NCBI GenBank assembly: GCA_034509425.1
Contig: JAVTVJ010001162.1
Location: forward strand, 1-64,000
Origin: Eopsaltria australis
Taxonomy: Eukaryota > Chordata > Aves > Passeriformes > Petroicidae
Direction of reading: 5' to 3'
Length of the DNA stretch: 64,000 bases
Within the stretch, counting starts at the first letter, position 1. The number at the start of each line of letters is the position of its first letter. Under the pieces are notes generated by a model. That model did not search any database and had not been told where the DNA came from. It saw nothing but the letters and a program-made list of their open reading frames with translations. A program made the position numbers and the translations under genes. Of this stretch, positions 16,780 to 26,324 are shown piece by piece.

Positions 16780-17460
16780 CTGCTTCCCCCGACGCCTCGA
16801 GCCTCTCCAGTTCTGCGTTTCGTGGGCTCCGAGGTGGGGATGGGACGCAGCAGCACCGGCTGGAGCTGCTCCTGCAGCGCCGGGCGTTCCCAGCCTCGTC
16901 ACCCATTGCACAAGGAGCCGCAACACCGCTGAGCCCCAAATTCCATCCCCTCCTCTGCCGCCTGACAGCAGCTGGGAGAGCTGCAAGCAGGTTCAGGTTC
17001 CTCAGAGAGGCTGAGTGGCCGAGAGCCCCGGGGGGAGCTGGCTGTGGCTGCCGGAGCCGGTGATGCCAACCCGGGGGTGGCACCGGGCACCCGCCCGTGA
17101 GCGAGCGCGGATTGATGGCACCGATGGAGGAGAGCCCGTGACGGGGCTGGGAAGGGCAGGGAGCAGAGCCACCAGCCCGGGGTGCTGTGAGTGTCCCCAG
17201 GTCACCCCTGCCGCGGCCGCGATCCCGGCCCGCAGCCCTCACCGGGAGCCGCAGGGACTCAGGTGTGTCCCTGCCCCCGGACTGGCACCGCTCCGCCCGT
17301 GCTGGCCCCGCCAGCCTCAGTGAAATGTCACTGGATCCGTCTCTTCCGAGTGATTAACCCCGCTCAGAGCCTCGGGGTGAGGCGGGAGCTGGGAGATGTC
17401 CAGGCTGAGCATCCCGACCTGCCCGTGCCTCCCGCCCGGCTCCGAGAGAGCGGCGAGTGA
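16780..17460. promoter_or_regulatory. Small intergenic CpG-rich block
   Basis: CpG density is clearly higher than on either side (for example at 16785-16870, 17090-17120, 17205-17300 and 17430-17455, including GCGGCCGCGATC at about 17212). It lies about 7 kb upstream of the MAN1C1 island. No exon is recognised. It could be an orphan CpG island, an enhancer or the first exon of a noncoding transcript. Confidence 0.4.
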
Positions 17461-20400
17461 TAAAGGATCCTCTAAACGCTGATTTAGAGCTGCCTGCCCC
17501 CATGAGCTCGGGCTTTGTCTGATTTGGGTCATCTCAGGGAGGTGATGGAGTGATAACACAATATCTGGAGAGGAGTTCCTGGCTGTGGTGAGAATCAGAA
17601 CCATTCTCAGCATCTGCTCTGGCTTCAGAGAGCCCCAAAACCTGGGAGAAAATCAGCAGTGAAGGGTTGGCATTGCAGTGACCCAGGTCTTGCCAAGCAA
17701 TTTTTGGGGTTTTTTCCTTCCCAAAGCCAGGACAGGAGGACACAGCCCTGAGACAGTAATTCCCTTACCTCCTAAGACTCCTCTTCCTCCCCTCCCTCGC
17801 ATTCCCGATACCTGGCAGGTATTTTTATAATCCCGTAATTGCTGTTTTTCCCAGCTCCCGATTTCTGTGTCCCAGCCAGGCCACCTGGGCAGAGCCTTTT
17901 CCATCTGCATGCGGCGTGCGTGGCTGGAGCAGCCCCTCGGGGACAGCGCTCAAACCTGTGAGCTCATGCAGCACAAACACCTCACCTCCCCCTTTCTCGG
18001 GCCCTGGGGCGAGCTCAGTGCTCACCCAGACACGGGGAGGGGACAGGGACACGGGCAGGGTCTGCTGGGGTCCCTCGGGAGGATCTGCCCAGCCTCGGGG
18101 AGGCTCCAAGGAAGGTGGTTTTGTTTTTTCTCGTGGGTTAAGCAGTGCCCTGTGTGCAGTTCTCAAGGAGGCAAAGGAAAGGTGAGATATGAGTGGGTCT
18201 GTGGGTGCCTGTGGGAGGTTTGTCATTTCGGGGGATCTCGTGGGATGCTGAGCCTGAGCTGGGGCCACGCGGAGACACCAGGGAGGAAAAGCATTTCTGT
18301 TTCACACCAGCACCACGGAATAGTTTCATTTTCTACTGACCCAGGAACAATTGAGAGGCCACTGAGGACACTACTGAACAGAGCTGGAGGATCAAAACCC
18401 CCTCTCCCACCGGCAGCAGGGGCTGTGCTGGCACAGGGCCACCAGTAAAGGGCCATCATCAGCCACTGGGTGATACTGGAAGAGAAAACTGCTCAGAGGG
18501 GAGTGCAGAGCCCTGCCCAGAGCTGCTGCTCAGGCACCTCCAGGCCGTGGCTGTGGCACAGGACGCGTTTTGCTCGGAACGTGGGACACCAGGCTGGCAA
18601 AATGCCAACAATTGGGAGCTGACCTCCCCGGGCTGCGTTTAAATATAGAGCAGACAGTGATTCATCCCAGCCAGGTCGGGAGTGACCCGTTCCTCAGGTC
18701 GGGACGCATGAACTTCACCCTCAAGGTGACTGGGAAGTTATTTTGGGCTGCAGAGAAGCCTCTCCTTATTTCAGTGCCTGCCAGGGAGCTGGGGCAGCTC
18801 AGCAGAATCGGCTGAACGGGTCGGGGGGATTTGGGCACCCAGGGAAAAGCTGGGGTTGTTTTGCTTTCACCGAGTTCCTCCCTGATTTATCCTTGGCTCT
18901 GGTTTGCCCGAGCTGCATTTCCTGGCAGGTGAAGGCTGAAAATTATTCTTAGACCTTTCCCACTTGGGATCTTGTTGCTGAAGCCATCTAAAATAGGCTG
19001 TTGCTCCACATCCACGGGAGCAAATTCACGGCGTTCCTGCGGCCCTCTCCTGATTTAAGCAGGGCAAAATGGAAGGCAGGCGTTCTGATGATGCTGATTT
19101 GAAGGAGAAAAAAGGAAAAAAAAAGCTGCAGCCTGCTCCATTAGTCACCTGGTGCTACAGGAAAATAATAAACCAGAAATGTTCCTGCTCTCTCCTCCGT
19201 GCACCTTATGTTGTGTTCCTGCTTTTGTGCTGCTTTTCAGAGTGTTTGATATTTTCCCTGGCACACAGGAGGTAAGATTGCTGAGATGTAAACCTTTACC
19301 ATAATTAAGCAAGATTCCTCCTCTTGTGAAGGCTTGTTCCTACACAGTTCCGGTGTGAGGGACTCAGAACAGGTTGTTATCTCAGATGTGAGTGGTTTTT
19401 TTTCCCCCTCTTCTGGGACAGAACACGAGTCTGGCTGAGGTGCTGGGGTTTACATTGTGCAAATGTCTCTCTCCTGCCTGCAGAGAAAGGCTGGAACTCT
19501 CAGCAAGGCTCCTGTGCATCCCTAAGTGTGACTCTGAATTCAGATAATTAATATCTTGCATGGAGGAATGGGGAGTTAAAAGCAAAGCAGCCAGACCTGC
19601 AGATCAGTGTGAGATGATGCCCCTGAATTCAGAGCTTTGGGGGGTCAAATATCCCATTTTCTGTGGGCTGGATGTGGCATTTCTGTAGCTCCAGGAGCAC
19701 TGACCATCCACTCCTCACTGGCAGAGAGGGGGCTTAGGAGCCTCTTTTTTTTGGAGGTTTAGCTCATTAAAATTCTCCAAATGAAATCAGGGCAAGCCCC
19801 ACTTCTAATTTATCCATTTCTGTAACTTCCAGCCTGCAAACATCCTCCTCACAGCACAGGATGGTCAGGAGGGGATCATTGGAAGGAGGAAGAGGGAGGC
19901 AGCTCCACAGAACATCTTTATCCTTCCCCACTTTACCCATCGGTTTCCCCACACCTCGTGCTGGCTGAGTTCCTCGGGGCTCTCCATGCACCTGCTCAGG
20001 TGACACTGCCAGCTCGGGTTACTGTCACAGCTCAGCCTTTCGGGTGTTCAGCCAGAACAATCCCTCCCCAGACAATGCCAGCAATCCCTCAGCACGCGGT
20101 TTGATCTCTCCCCAGCAGCCCTGCCCCTCTCTCCCTGCTCCCGGAGTAACTCGAGGAGTTCAGGAACCCCTGCAATCCACGGCCAGGGAGCAGATAATGA
20201 GCTTCCCTAATTACCCGGGCTCCTCCGCAGCCTCCTGCCCTCTGCTCGCCTTTCTAAAGCCTCCACGTAATCGATACCACACAGATTTCTCCCGGCCGGA
20301 GTCATTGCAGCCCATCGGGGATTGTTTTGCTCGTTCTCCCCGCAGTGGAGACGAGCCCTGCTCGGACAAGTTCAGGGCTGGTGTTTGCAGGATGGCTCAG

Positions 20401-20925
20401 CCGGGTTTAAATGTCTGGGTTTCCCCTGATCTGATCCCAAGCAGATAAACCCAGGCGCAGCTGAGACGGGCCTGGCACACGAAATAACAGCAGCCCGTGC
20501 TGCTTGCAGGGCAGGAACAGCAGCTTTGGGGAGTTTTGTCCTCCCCAAACATTCCCTGCTGGAGCACAGGTGAGGAAGGGCCGGGTGGGAGCAGCCAGGA
20601 TCCATCCCGGCGGAGGGAGTCTCTGAGATGAGGCTGCAGGGAGCTGAGCCGCAAATTGGGCTCCCCGGCGCTGCGGAGTGTCGGAGATGTTCGAGCGCCG
20701 CGCTCCTTGTTCTGTCAGCGCCGTGCTTGTTCCCCGCGAGGGGAAGGATCCCTTTCCTTTCAGGGCTGGCAGCCCCAGCAGGGTTTGCTGTCACTGCCTG
20801 CGCTTTGTAGTGGCGATCACCGGAGCCTCGGTGTCTGCTTCACACGCCGGGGCTGCCCTGTTCTGGGATGTGTTGGGATGTACAATCCCTTTCCACCGCG
20901 CTGGAACAACGCTGGGTTATTGGGT
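17460..20925. other. Intergenic region, no gene recognised
   Basis: Mixed-composition sequence without any ORF resembling a known protein and without repeats longer than about 30 bp. I see nothing that I can name. Confidence 0.5.
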
Positions 20926-20928
20926 TCA

Positions 20929-21224
20929 TTTCCTTTCCTTTCCTTCTTCCTTTTCCTTTCCCTCCCTTTCTTTCTTTTCCTTTTCTTTTCTTTTCCTTTT
21001 CTTTTCCTTTTCTTTTCCTTTTCTTTTCCTTTTCTTTTCCTTTTCTTTTCCTTTTCTTTTCCTTCCTTCCTTCCTTCCTTCCTTCCTTCCTTCCTTCCTT
21101 CCTTCCTTCCTTCCTTCCTTCCTTCCTTCCTTCCTTCTTCCTTCCTTCCTTCCTTCCTTCCTTCCTTCCTTCCTTCCTTCCTTCCTTCCTTCCTTCCTTC
21201 CTTCCTTCCTTCCTTCCTTCCTTC
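20929..21224 (+). repeat. 296-nt uninterrupted pyrimidine tract (CTTTT)n/(CCTT)n
   Basis: Every base from 20929 to 21224 on the + strand is C or T. The first part is (TTTTC)n-like; the second, from about 21060, is (CCTT)n of about 40 units with one TTC slip. Pyrimidine bias continues with few purines to about 21300. The mirror symmetry of (CCTT)n favours triplex (H-DNA). It sits about 3 kb upstream of the MAN1C1 promoter. Confidence 0.97.
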
Positions 21225-21559
21225 AGCCCTCTCCTCTCCCCTCTCCCTCTTTTCCCCCCTCCTTCCCTGCCCACCCCCTCCCTGCGCTGCCTCTGCCCCC
21301 GAGCCTCTCTCCCATCTGCCTGCTCCATCCTCTCCCGGCTGCCATGCCCCAAAATCCCCGTCTGGAGCGATTCCGGGAGCTAGGGAGGCTTTTTCTGGAG
21401 TCTACTCCAGCGCTGGGATTCATCCCGCAGCCAGAAGCAGGAGCATTTTCTGCTCGGAGGGAGGAATAAACACCGAGGCTCTTTAAAAGATAGTCTGGAG
21501 GCTGGAGTGCAATAATCGGGCCAAACTCCTTTGCCCTCACTGTTATCTATCTCTCTGTA

Positions 21560-22140
21560 GTTTGCTTCCTCACAGAAAGGTGGATATTAAATTCTATTTT
21601 TCTTATGCCCATTAAAAAAAAAAAAAAAAAAAAGAGGAAGAAAAGAAAGTAATTTTCTCTAAATTATTTCTCTCAGAGCTGCTAAAAAAAACCCGAGAAT
21701 CATAATGCAGCAGGACCCCCATTTCCCCAGTAATTACACTCTGCCTCCTAATTCCTTCAACACCAATTTCTCAATTTATTTGGCTTCCGCCTGCAACTGC
21801 AGTCACAGGCAGAGCTGGGCTCTGCCTTATTATTGCACAGACAAAATTGTTTTTAAAATGTAATTAAACATTTACCTTGAAGACAATGCTTTGTCTTCTT
21901 TAAGAAGCATAATATCTTAATTTAACCTAATCTAGAAAACCTCCCGTTTCCAAGCTTTTACCTCCAAGACAATGTTACGCCGAACACAAAGCAAAACAAA
22001 AAGATTTCCTAATTTAACCTAATTAAAAGATAAGCCTCCAACTTTTCCACTGCAGCTGCCTGGAATGAGGAGCGAGGCGTAGCCTTTTGGTTTGCTCAGA
22101 GCTGTCTATTTTATCACCCCTCTGTCAATTTTTATTTATT
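21560..22140. other. AT-rich intergenic block with diverged internal duplication
   Basis: An AT-rich island in GC-rich surroundings, with a poly-A run at 21614-21633. Two similar segments (21870-21932 and 21956-22030) share ttacct, aagacaatg and aatttaacctaat in the same order, which suggests an old tandem duplication. It could be a conserved regulatory element, which cannot be judged from one sequence. Confidence 0.35.
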
Positions 22141-22695
22141 ATCCTCCTTGATGCCCCCAAATCCTCTTAGGAAGCGGAGCCATCCAACCTTTCCCATCCT
22201 GGGGCTTTCCCTGAGAAGATCAAGGGACCACCACTGGAACAGCGCAGAGCTTTGCTTTGGTGAGGTTTTGTTTGGTTTGTTTATTTTCAATAAGGATGAG
22301 CCACAACGCAGCCTGCCTGCTGTGTGAGGTTTCCCCAGGGACAAGGAGATTTGAGGAAGGTGAGGGATTGTTTCTGTTCAGTCCGAGGTGAGGTGAGGGG
22401 AGCAGGGATGCGGGCAGCCCAGGGAGCGATGGGCTCTGGCTGGTGCCGCTCCCTGGGGGCTGCCCGAGGTGGAAGCGCTGCCAAAATCCATCCATGCTCA
22501 GCGGGATGGAACCGGCAGCTGGCTCGCAGGAGCAGCTCTGCCCTGCTCCCGAGCAGAACCCAGCCCTCCTTTGCGAGCTGCTGCTCCCCGGGGCTGCGAG
22601 GAGCATCTGCTGTGCCCTGGGAGCGCCGGTGCCAACCTGCCGAGGCAGAGCAGCTCCGTCCTTCCCTCCTTTCCTTCCTTTCCTTGCTTTCCCTC

Positions 22696-23045
22696 GTGGT
22701 GCAGCCATGGGCAGGAAGGGAGGGAGCTGTGCCAGGCTGGGCTGGCTCCAGCAGCTGCTCCGAGCCCGGGCCGTGGTGCCCGCAGCTCCCTCATGATCAG
22801 CAGGCCCTGCCTGAGAACCACAGGATGGCAAAAAGAGCCATTTCAAACCCAAATCTTCAAGATGTAAATCTGCCTTGTGGTGCAGCCATGGGCAGGAAGG
22901 GAGAGCAGCTGATCTTGTGCCAGGCTGGCTCCAGGAGCTGCTCCAAGCCCGGGCCCACAGCTCCCTCATGATCAGCAGGCCCTGTCTAAGAACCACGGAG
23001 GAAAGAGCCATTTCAAACCCAAATCTTTAAGATGTAAATCTGCCT
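22696..23045 (+). repeat. Tandem duplication of about 175 bp
   Basis: Two copies (about 22696-22874 and 22875-23045) share gtggtgcagccatgggcagg at the start, agctccctcatgatcagcag in the middle and atttcaaacccaaatctt then aagatgtaaatctgcct at the end. Differences are scattered substitutions and small indels. It is intergenic, about 1 kb upstream of the MAN1C1 island. Confidence 0.93.
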
Positions 23046-24049
23046 CAGGGGGTGGCTGCCTTCAAGGTCTGCCGGGCAGCCACTGGAGCTGTTTTTTTAG
23101 GTTTATTTTAGTTTTTTTTAGGTTTATTTTAGCGTTTTTTCACAGTTTTTTTAGGTTTATTTGGACCAAACCTGCAGCAGTTGAGGCGGTGTGGGGAGGG
23201 TGAAGTGAGACACTGGCCAGGCCTGGTGTCAAGGGCAGCTCCCCAACCCTGCTGTGCTGGCAGTTTTATACCCCTTAAAGCACTTTTCAGGGGAAAATGG
23301 CAATATCAGCCGTGTGTCTGACCCTGAGAGGGCGTGGGCCCTGCAGCCCCAGCCATCAGCTCAGGTGTTTGTCCCCCGCAGCGCTGGTTGTGGAGCAGGA
23401 GGCACACACCGAGCACACACAAACAGCAGATGATTCCTCTCCTCGCAGCTCCGGCTCCTTCCCTGCCTACAAAATGTTCCCTTTTAGCTCTTCCAAGTTT
23501 AGTCACAGCCGTTCTCCGGTGCCTGCGTTCACCCTTTCCTGGGAGCCTCATCCCGTTATTGCTGAGGGGTTTCAGATTCCTCTGCGTTTTGTGACGCCCT
23601 TTCCTCCCTGTCATTGCTAACTCTGCAGGTTTGAGGGCTTTTTTGGTAACACTTATGAGCAGAAATTCTGATTTATTGTTTTCCCCTCTTGTATGGCATT
23701 AACTCACAGGGTCACTCAAATTTACCCGGTGATACGTTGAAGGCTAAGGTGCGGATTGAAGGATTTGGGATTAGGAAACGCTTCACGGCACTCGAACATG
23801 GGCTCGCATAAACCAGAAAAGGGGCTCCCCAAGGCATCTCCAGCCCCTCTCTGAGACTCCTGCCCCCCTCTTCGTGCCAGGGAGCGAGGCAATGCCCTCA
23901 GAGCCACGGCTCCCGCGGGGTACGGAGCTCCTCGTGGGGGATCTGTGGGTAAATCGGCCCCTCAGAGCCCTCACGGTGCGTGAGGATCGGAAACAGCAAC
24001 AGCACCGCCTCCAGCACCCGCCGAGCCCTCACAGCGTCTGGAACCACCT

Positions 24050-24698
24050 CGCGCCCGCAGCCCCTTTTTAAAGTAGCGGCGCCCGCCCTCCGCCAATCGC
24101 AGCGCGGACGGGACGCCCTTCCAGCCAATGGGAGGCCGCGGCTGAAAGAAAGGGGCGGGGCCATCCCTCCTCGAGCTCGAGCCGGGCAACTGTGGTAAAC
24201 AAGGGGGTGGCACCCGCGCCTTCCCCGGAGGGGGCAACAGCCAATGAGCGACCTCAAGAGGGGCCAACCAGCCAATAGCGAGCGAGGGCGGGCAGAGCGG
24301 TGCGCGCGGATTGGGCGGCGCGGCGGCGGGGTGACCGTTGGCGGGAGGGGGCGTGGCGGGGGCGCGGCGGGGCGGGGCGGGCGCTGTCGCAGTGAGCGGC
24401 GGCGCGGGCGGGGCCGGGCGAGCGCACCGGGCAGCGCTGCCGCCGGTCCGGGCACGGTGCGGCTGAAACACCGCCTGCCGAGGAGCTCGGGGCAGTCGGG
24501 TGCTTCCCTCCTGCGTGCTCGGGTGGGCACGGGGAGGAGCTGTCCCCCCGGAGAGCGCGGCATCTTCCGTCTCCTGATTGAGCGGGCGCCCGGGAGCGCC
24601 GGCAGCGGCGAGGGGCTGCCGGCTTTTGGGATGAACGGGCAGGACTGAGAAGATTTTGCTCGCTGTAGGAGCCAGAGAGGCTTGGATCTGTCCGAGGG
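24050..24698 (+). promoter_or_regulatory. MAN1C1 CpG-island promoter and probable noncoding first exon
   Basis: A CpG-dense block with four CCAAT boxes at 24093, 24125, 24241 and 24272 (NF-Y type) and GC boxes such as ggggcggggcc near 24155 and gggcggggcgg near 24370 (Sp1 type); I noticed no TATA box. Transcription probably starts at about 24300-24450. A strong donor, GTGAGTAAG, begins at 24699, so a noncoding first exon ending at 24698 is likely. A good acceptor (tgtctccccccgccccgcag) ends at 25395. Exact start sites need RNA data. Confidence 0.65.
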
Positions 24699-25395
24699 GT
24701 GAGTAAGCAGCGCTGGCGGTGGGAGGGTGGATGCCCCAGCGGGTGCGGCGGCTCTCGGGGGGCAGCGCTGTCCCTGCCCGCAGGAGAAGCGGCGATTTGG
24801 GGATCGCAGCGAGGGTTTGAAGCCGTGTCCTGCAGCCTTGCGGGCTCTGAAAGTTGAGCTCTGTCTCTTCCGCAAGGAGAGGCTTTCTGGGAGGGTATAG
24901 ATAACTCTAGCAGGCAGAGATTTGGGAGAAATTTGCCGTAGATTTTTTTTATTATTGCTATTTTTTCTGCCTCAAGAAGCTCAGCCCGAGCCGAGCTTTC
25001 CGCATGGCTGGGTTGCAGCCCCATCGTCCCCAGCCCGGCGCGGGCGAAGGCAGCTCCTGGCAGGGGAGCGGAGCAGCCTCGTCCCTGTCTGTCTGCTCTG
25101 TCCGAGAGCACCTTGTCCCTCCCGGGGTGTCCCAGAGCACCCTGTCCCTCCCCGGATTCTCCCCCTTGTCCCCGGGCTGCCCCGCCAGCAGAGCCCGGCA
25201 TCCCGCCGATGAAAGGGAGATGCTGCAGAGCTGGGAGATGCTCACAGAGCGGAGACTTGATGCCAAGTCCGGACACAGGGAACCGAACTAGTGCCGCTGG
25301 AGGGTGGGGGACCGGCCGGGGACAAAGGCTCGTCTCGCCGGCCGCATCCTTGGCGGTGTTGAATGACCGCGCTCTTGTCTCCCCCCGCCCCGCAG
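24699..25395 (+). other. Probable 5'-UTR intron of MAN1C1
   Basis: Bounded by GTGAGTAAG at 24699 and a pyrimidine-rich acceptor ending in CGCAG at 25395. No start codon in this stretch continues in frame into the MAN1C1 coding exon. Inferred from splice-site quality only; an unspliced or alternative 5' UTR is possible. Confidence 0.5.
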
Positions 25396-25397
25396 AA

Positions 25398-25427
25398 ATG
25401 CTGCAGCATGAACCCACCGCCGCCTAG
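25398..25427 (+). other. Upstream ORF in the MAN1C1 5' UTR
   Basis: ATG at 25398, two bases into the exon that follows the 25395 acceptor, opens a nine-codon frame (MLQHEPTAA) ended by TAG. A second ATG at 25408 opens an 18-codon frame, and two further short uORFs start near 25557 and 25576. Several uORFs before the main ATG at 25758 would be expected to lower translation. Confidence 0.5.
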
Positions 25428-25757
25428 AGAGACGGGCTCGCACCGCCCCGGCGCCGCTGCCTGAGCCAGCCCCGGAGCACCGTCCGGCCGGGAGCCCGCA
25501 CCGGGAGCAGCCCAGCCCAGCCCAGCCCAGCTCAGCCCAGCCCCGGCCCCGGCGGGATGCGCTCGCCGCCGCCTTCATGCCGGCAGGGGGGACGCTGAAC
25601 CGCCGCTCCGCCCGGCCCGGAGCCACCCACGTGCGGTCGCCGGTGAAGGCGGCCGGTGGCGCCCAGGGCGGGCCCCCGTGAGGCTTTGGCCGCAGGAGGC
25701 AGCGGCAGCCCCCGGCGTGGCGGCGGGTCCCGCCCGGCGGCCGCGATCCGGTGCCCC

Positions 25758-26324
25758 ATGGTGGTGCTGCGGAAGCTGCCGGGCATGCCGGGCTGGCCGG
25801 CGGCGCTGGGGCTGCGGCTGCCGCAGAAGTTCCTGTTCCTGCTCTTCCTCTCGGGCCTGCTCACGCTCTGCTTCGGGGCCCTGTTCCTCCTGCCCGATTC
25901 CTCCCGCTTCAAGCGCCTCTTCCTACCCCGCCGGGCCACCGCCTCCGCCTCCTCTTCATCCTCCGCCTCCTCGTCCTCAGCCTCCTCCTCCTCCACCCGC
26001 GACACCGAGCTGCCCCGCAGCCCCCCCGCCGCCGCCGAGCCCCGCCACGCCAGCCCCGCCGCCCCGCGCCGCCTGCGGGAGAAGCTCCGCACGGCCGCCC
26101 GCATGGCCGGGCCGCCGGCCCGCACCGCGCCCGGCTCCCGGCAGCAGGTGCAGGGCGGCCAGAGCCCGGCCCAGCCCGCCAGCGCCGCGCCCCCGGCCCG
26201 CCACACGCGCGCCCCGTTCCGCTTCGACTACGAGCGGTTCCGCCGGAGCCTCCGGCACCCGGTGCGGGGCGAGCGATCCGGAGAGGACCCCGAGACCCGC
26301 GGCCGCAGGATGAAGATCAAAGAG
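25758..26324 (+). CDS. MAN1C1: MAN1C1 coding exon 1 (tail, signal anchor, stem)
   Basis: ATG at 25758 (context ccccATGg) opens 189 codons ending at the phase-0 donor GTGGGT (starts 26325). It is the first in-frame ATG; the frame is open further upstream but without an ATG. Residues 1-24 are the cytosolic tail (with LRLPQK as in human) and about 25-45 the single membrane anchor (FLFLLFLSGLLTLCFG...). Residues 46-59 are DSSRFKRLFLPRRA-like, then a serine-rich stretch (about 62-79) and a proline/alanine/arginine-rich stem. APFRFDYERFRRSLRHPV at about 152-169 matches the human VPFRFDFNAFRSRLRHPV region, and the exon ends in KIKE as in human. The serine run differs from human and is likely lineage-specific. 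Confidence 0.95.

Larger units (their letters stand above)
13840..16780. other. Intergenic region, no gene recognised
   Basis: Apart from the CR1 fragment and short repeats I see nothing coding. There is a TATAAAAAG motif at 15179-15187, followed about 40 nt later by a donor-like GTAAGT, but no supporting ORF. A 12-bp tandem repeat (ggcattgtcact) lies at 16053-16139 and a (CAGA)n/(CAGG)n run at 16684-16713. Confidence 0.6.

Noticed and set aside
20656..21486. Open frames of 260-276 codons rich in FLPS or KEGR repeats
   Set aside because: Pure translation of the (CCTT)n tract on each strand; no conserved domain and no gene context.
25656..25757. Longer N-terminus for MAN1C1 starting upstream of 25758
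   Set aside because: The frame is open but the upstream codon at 25656 is GTG. The first in-frame ATG is at 25758, and the following residues match the human N-terminus.
25532..26206. Minus-strand 224-codon frame opposite MAN1C1 exon 1
   Set aside because: Shadow of a GC-rich coding exon; arginine/alanine-rich composition without homology.
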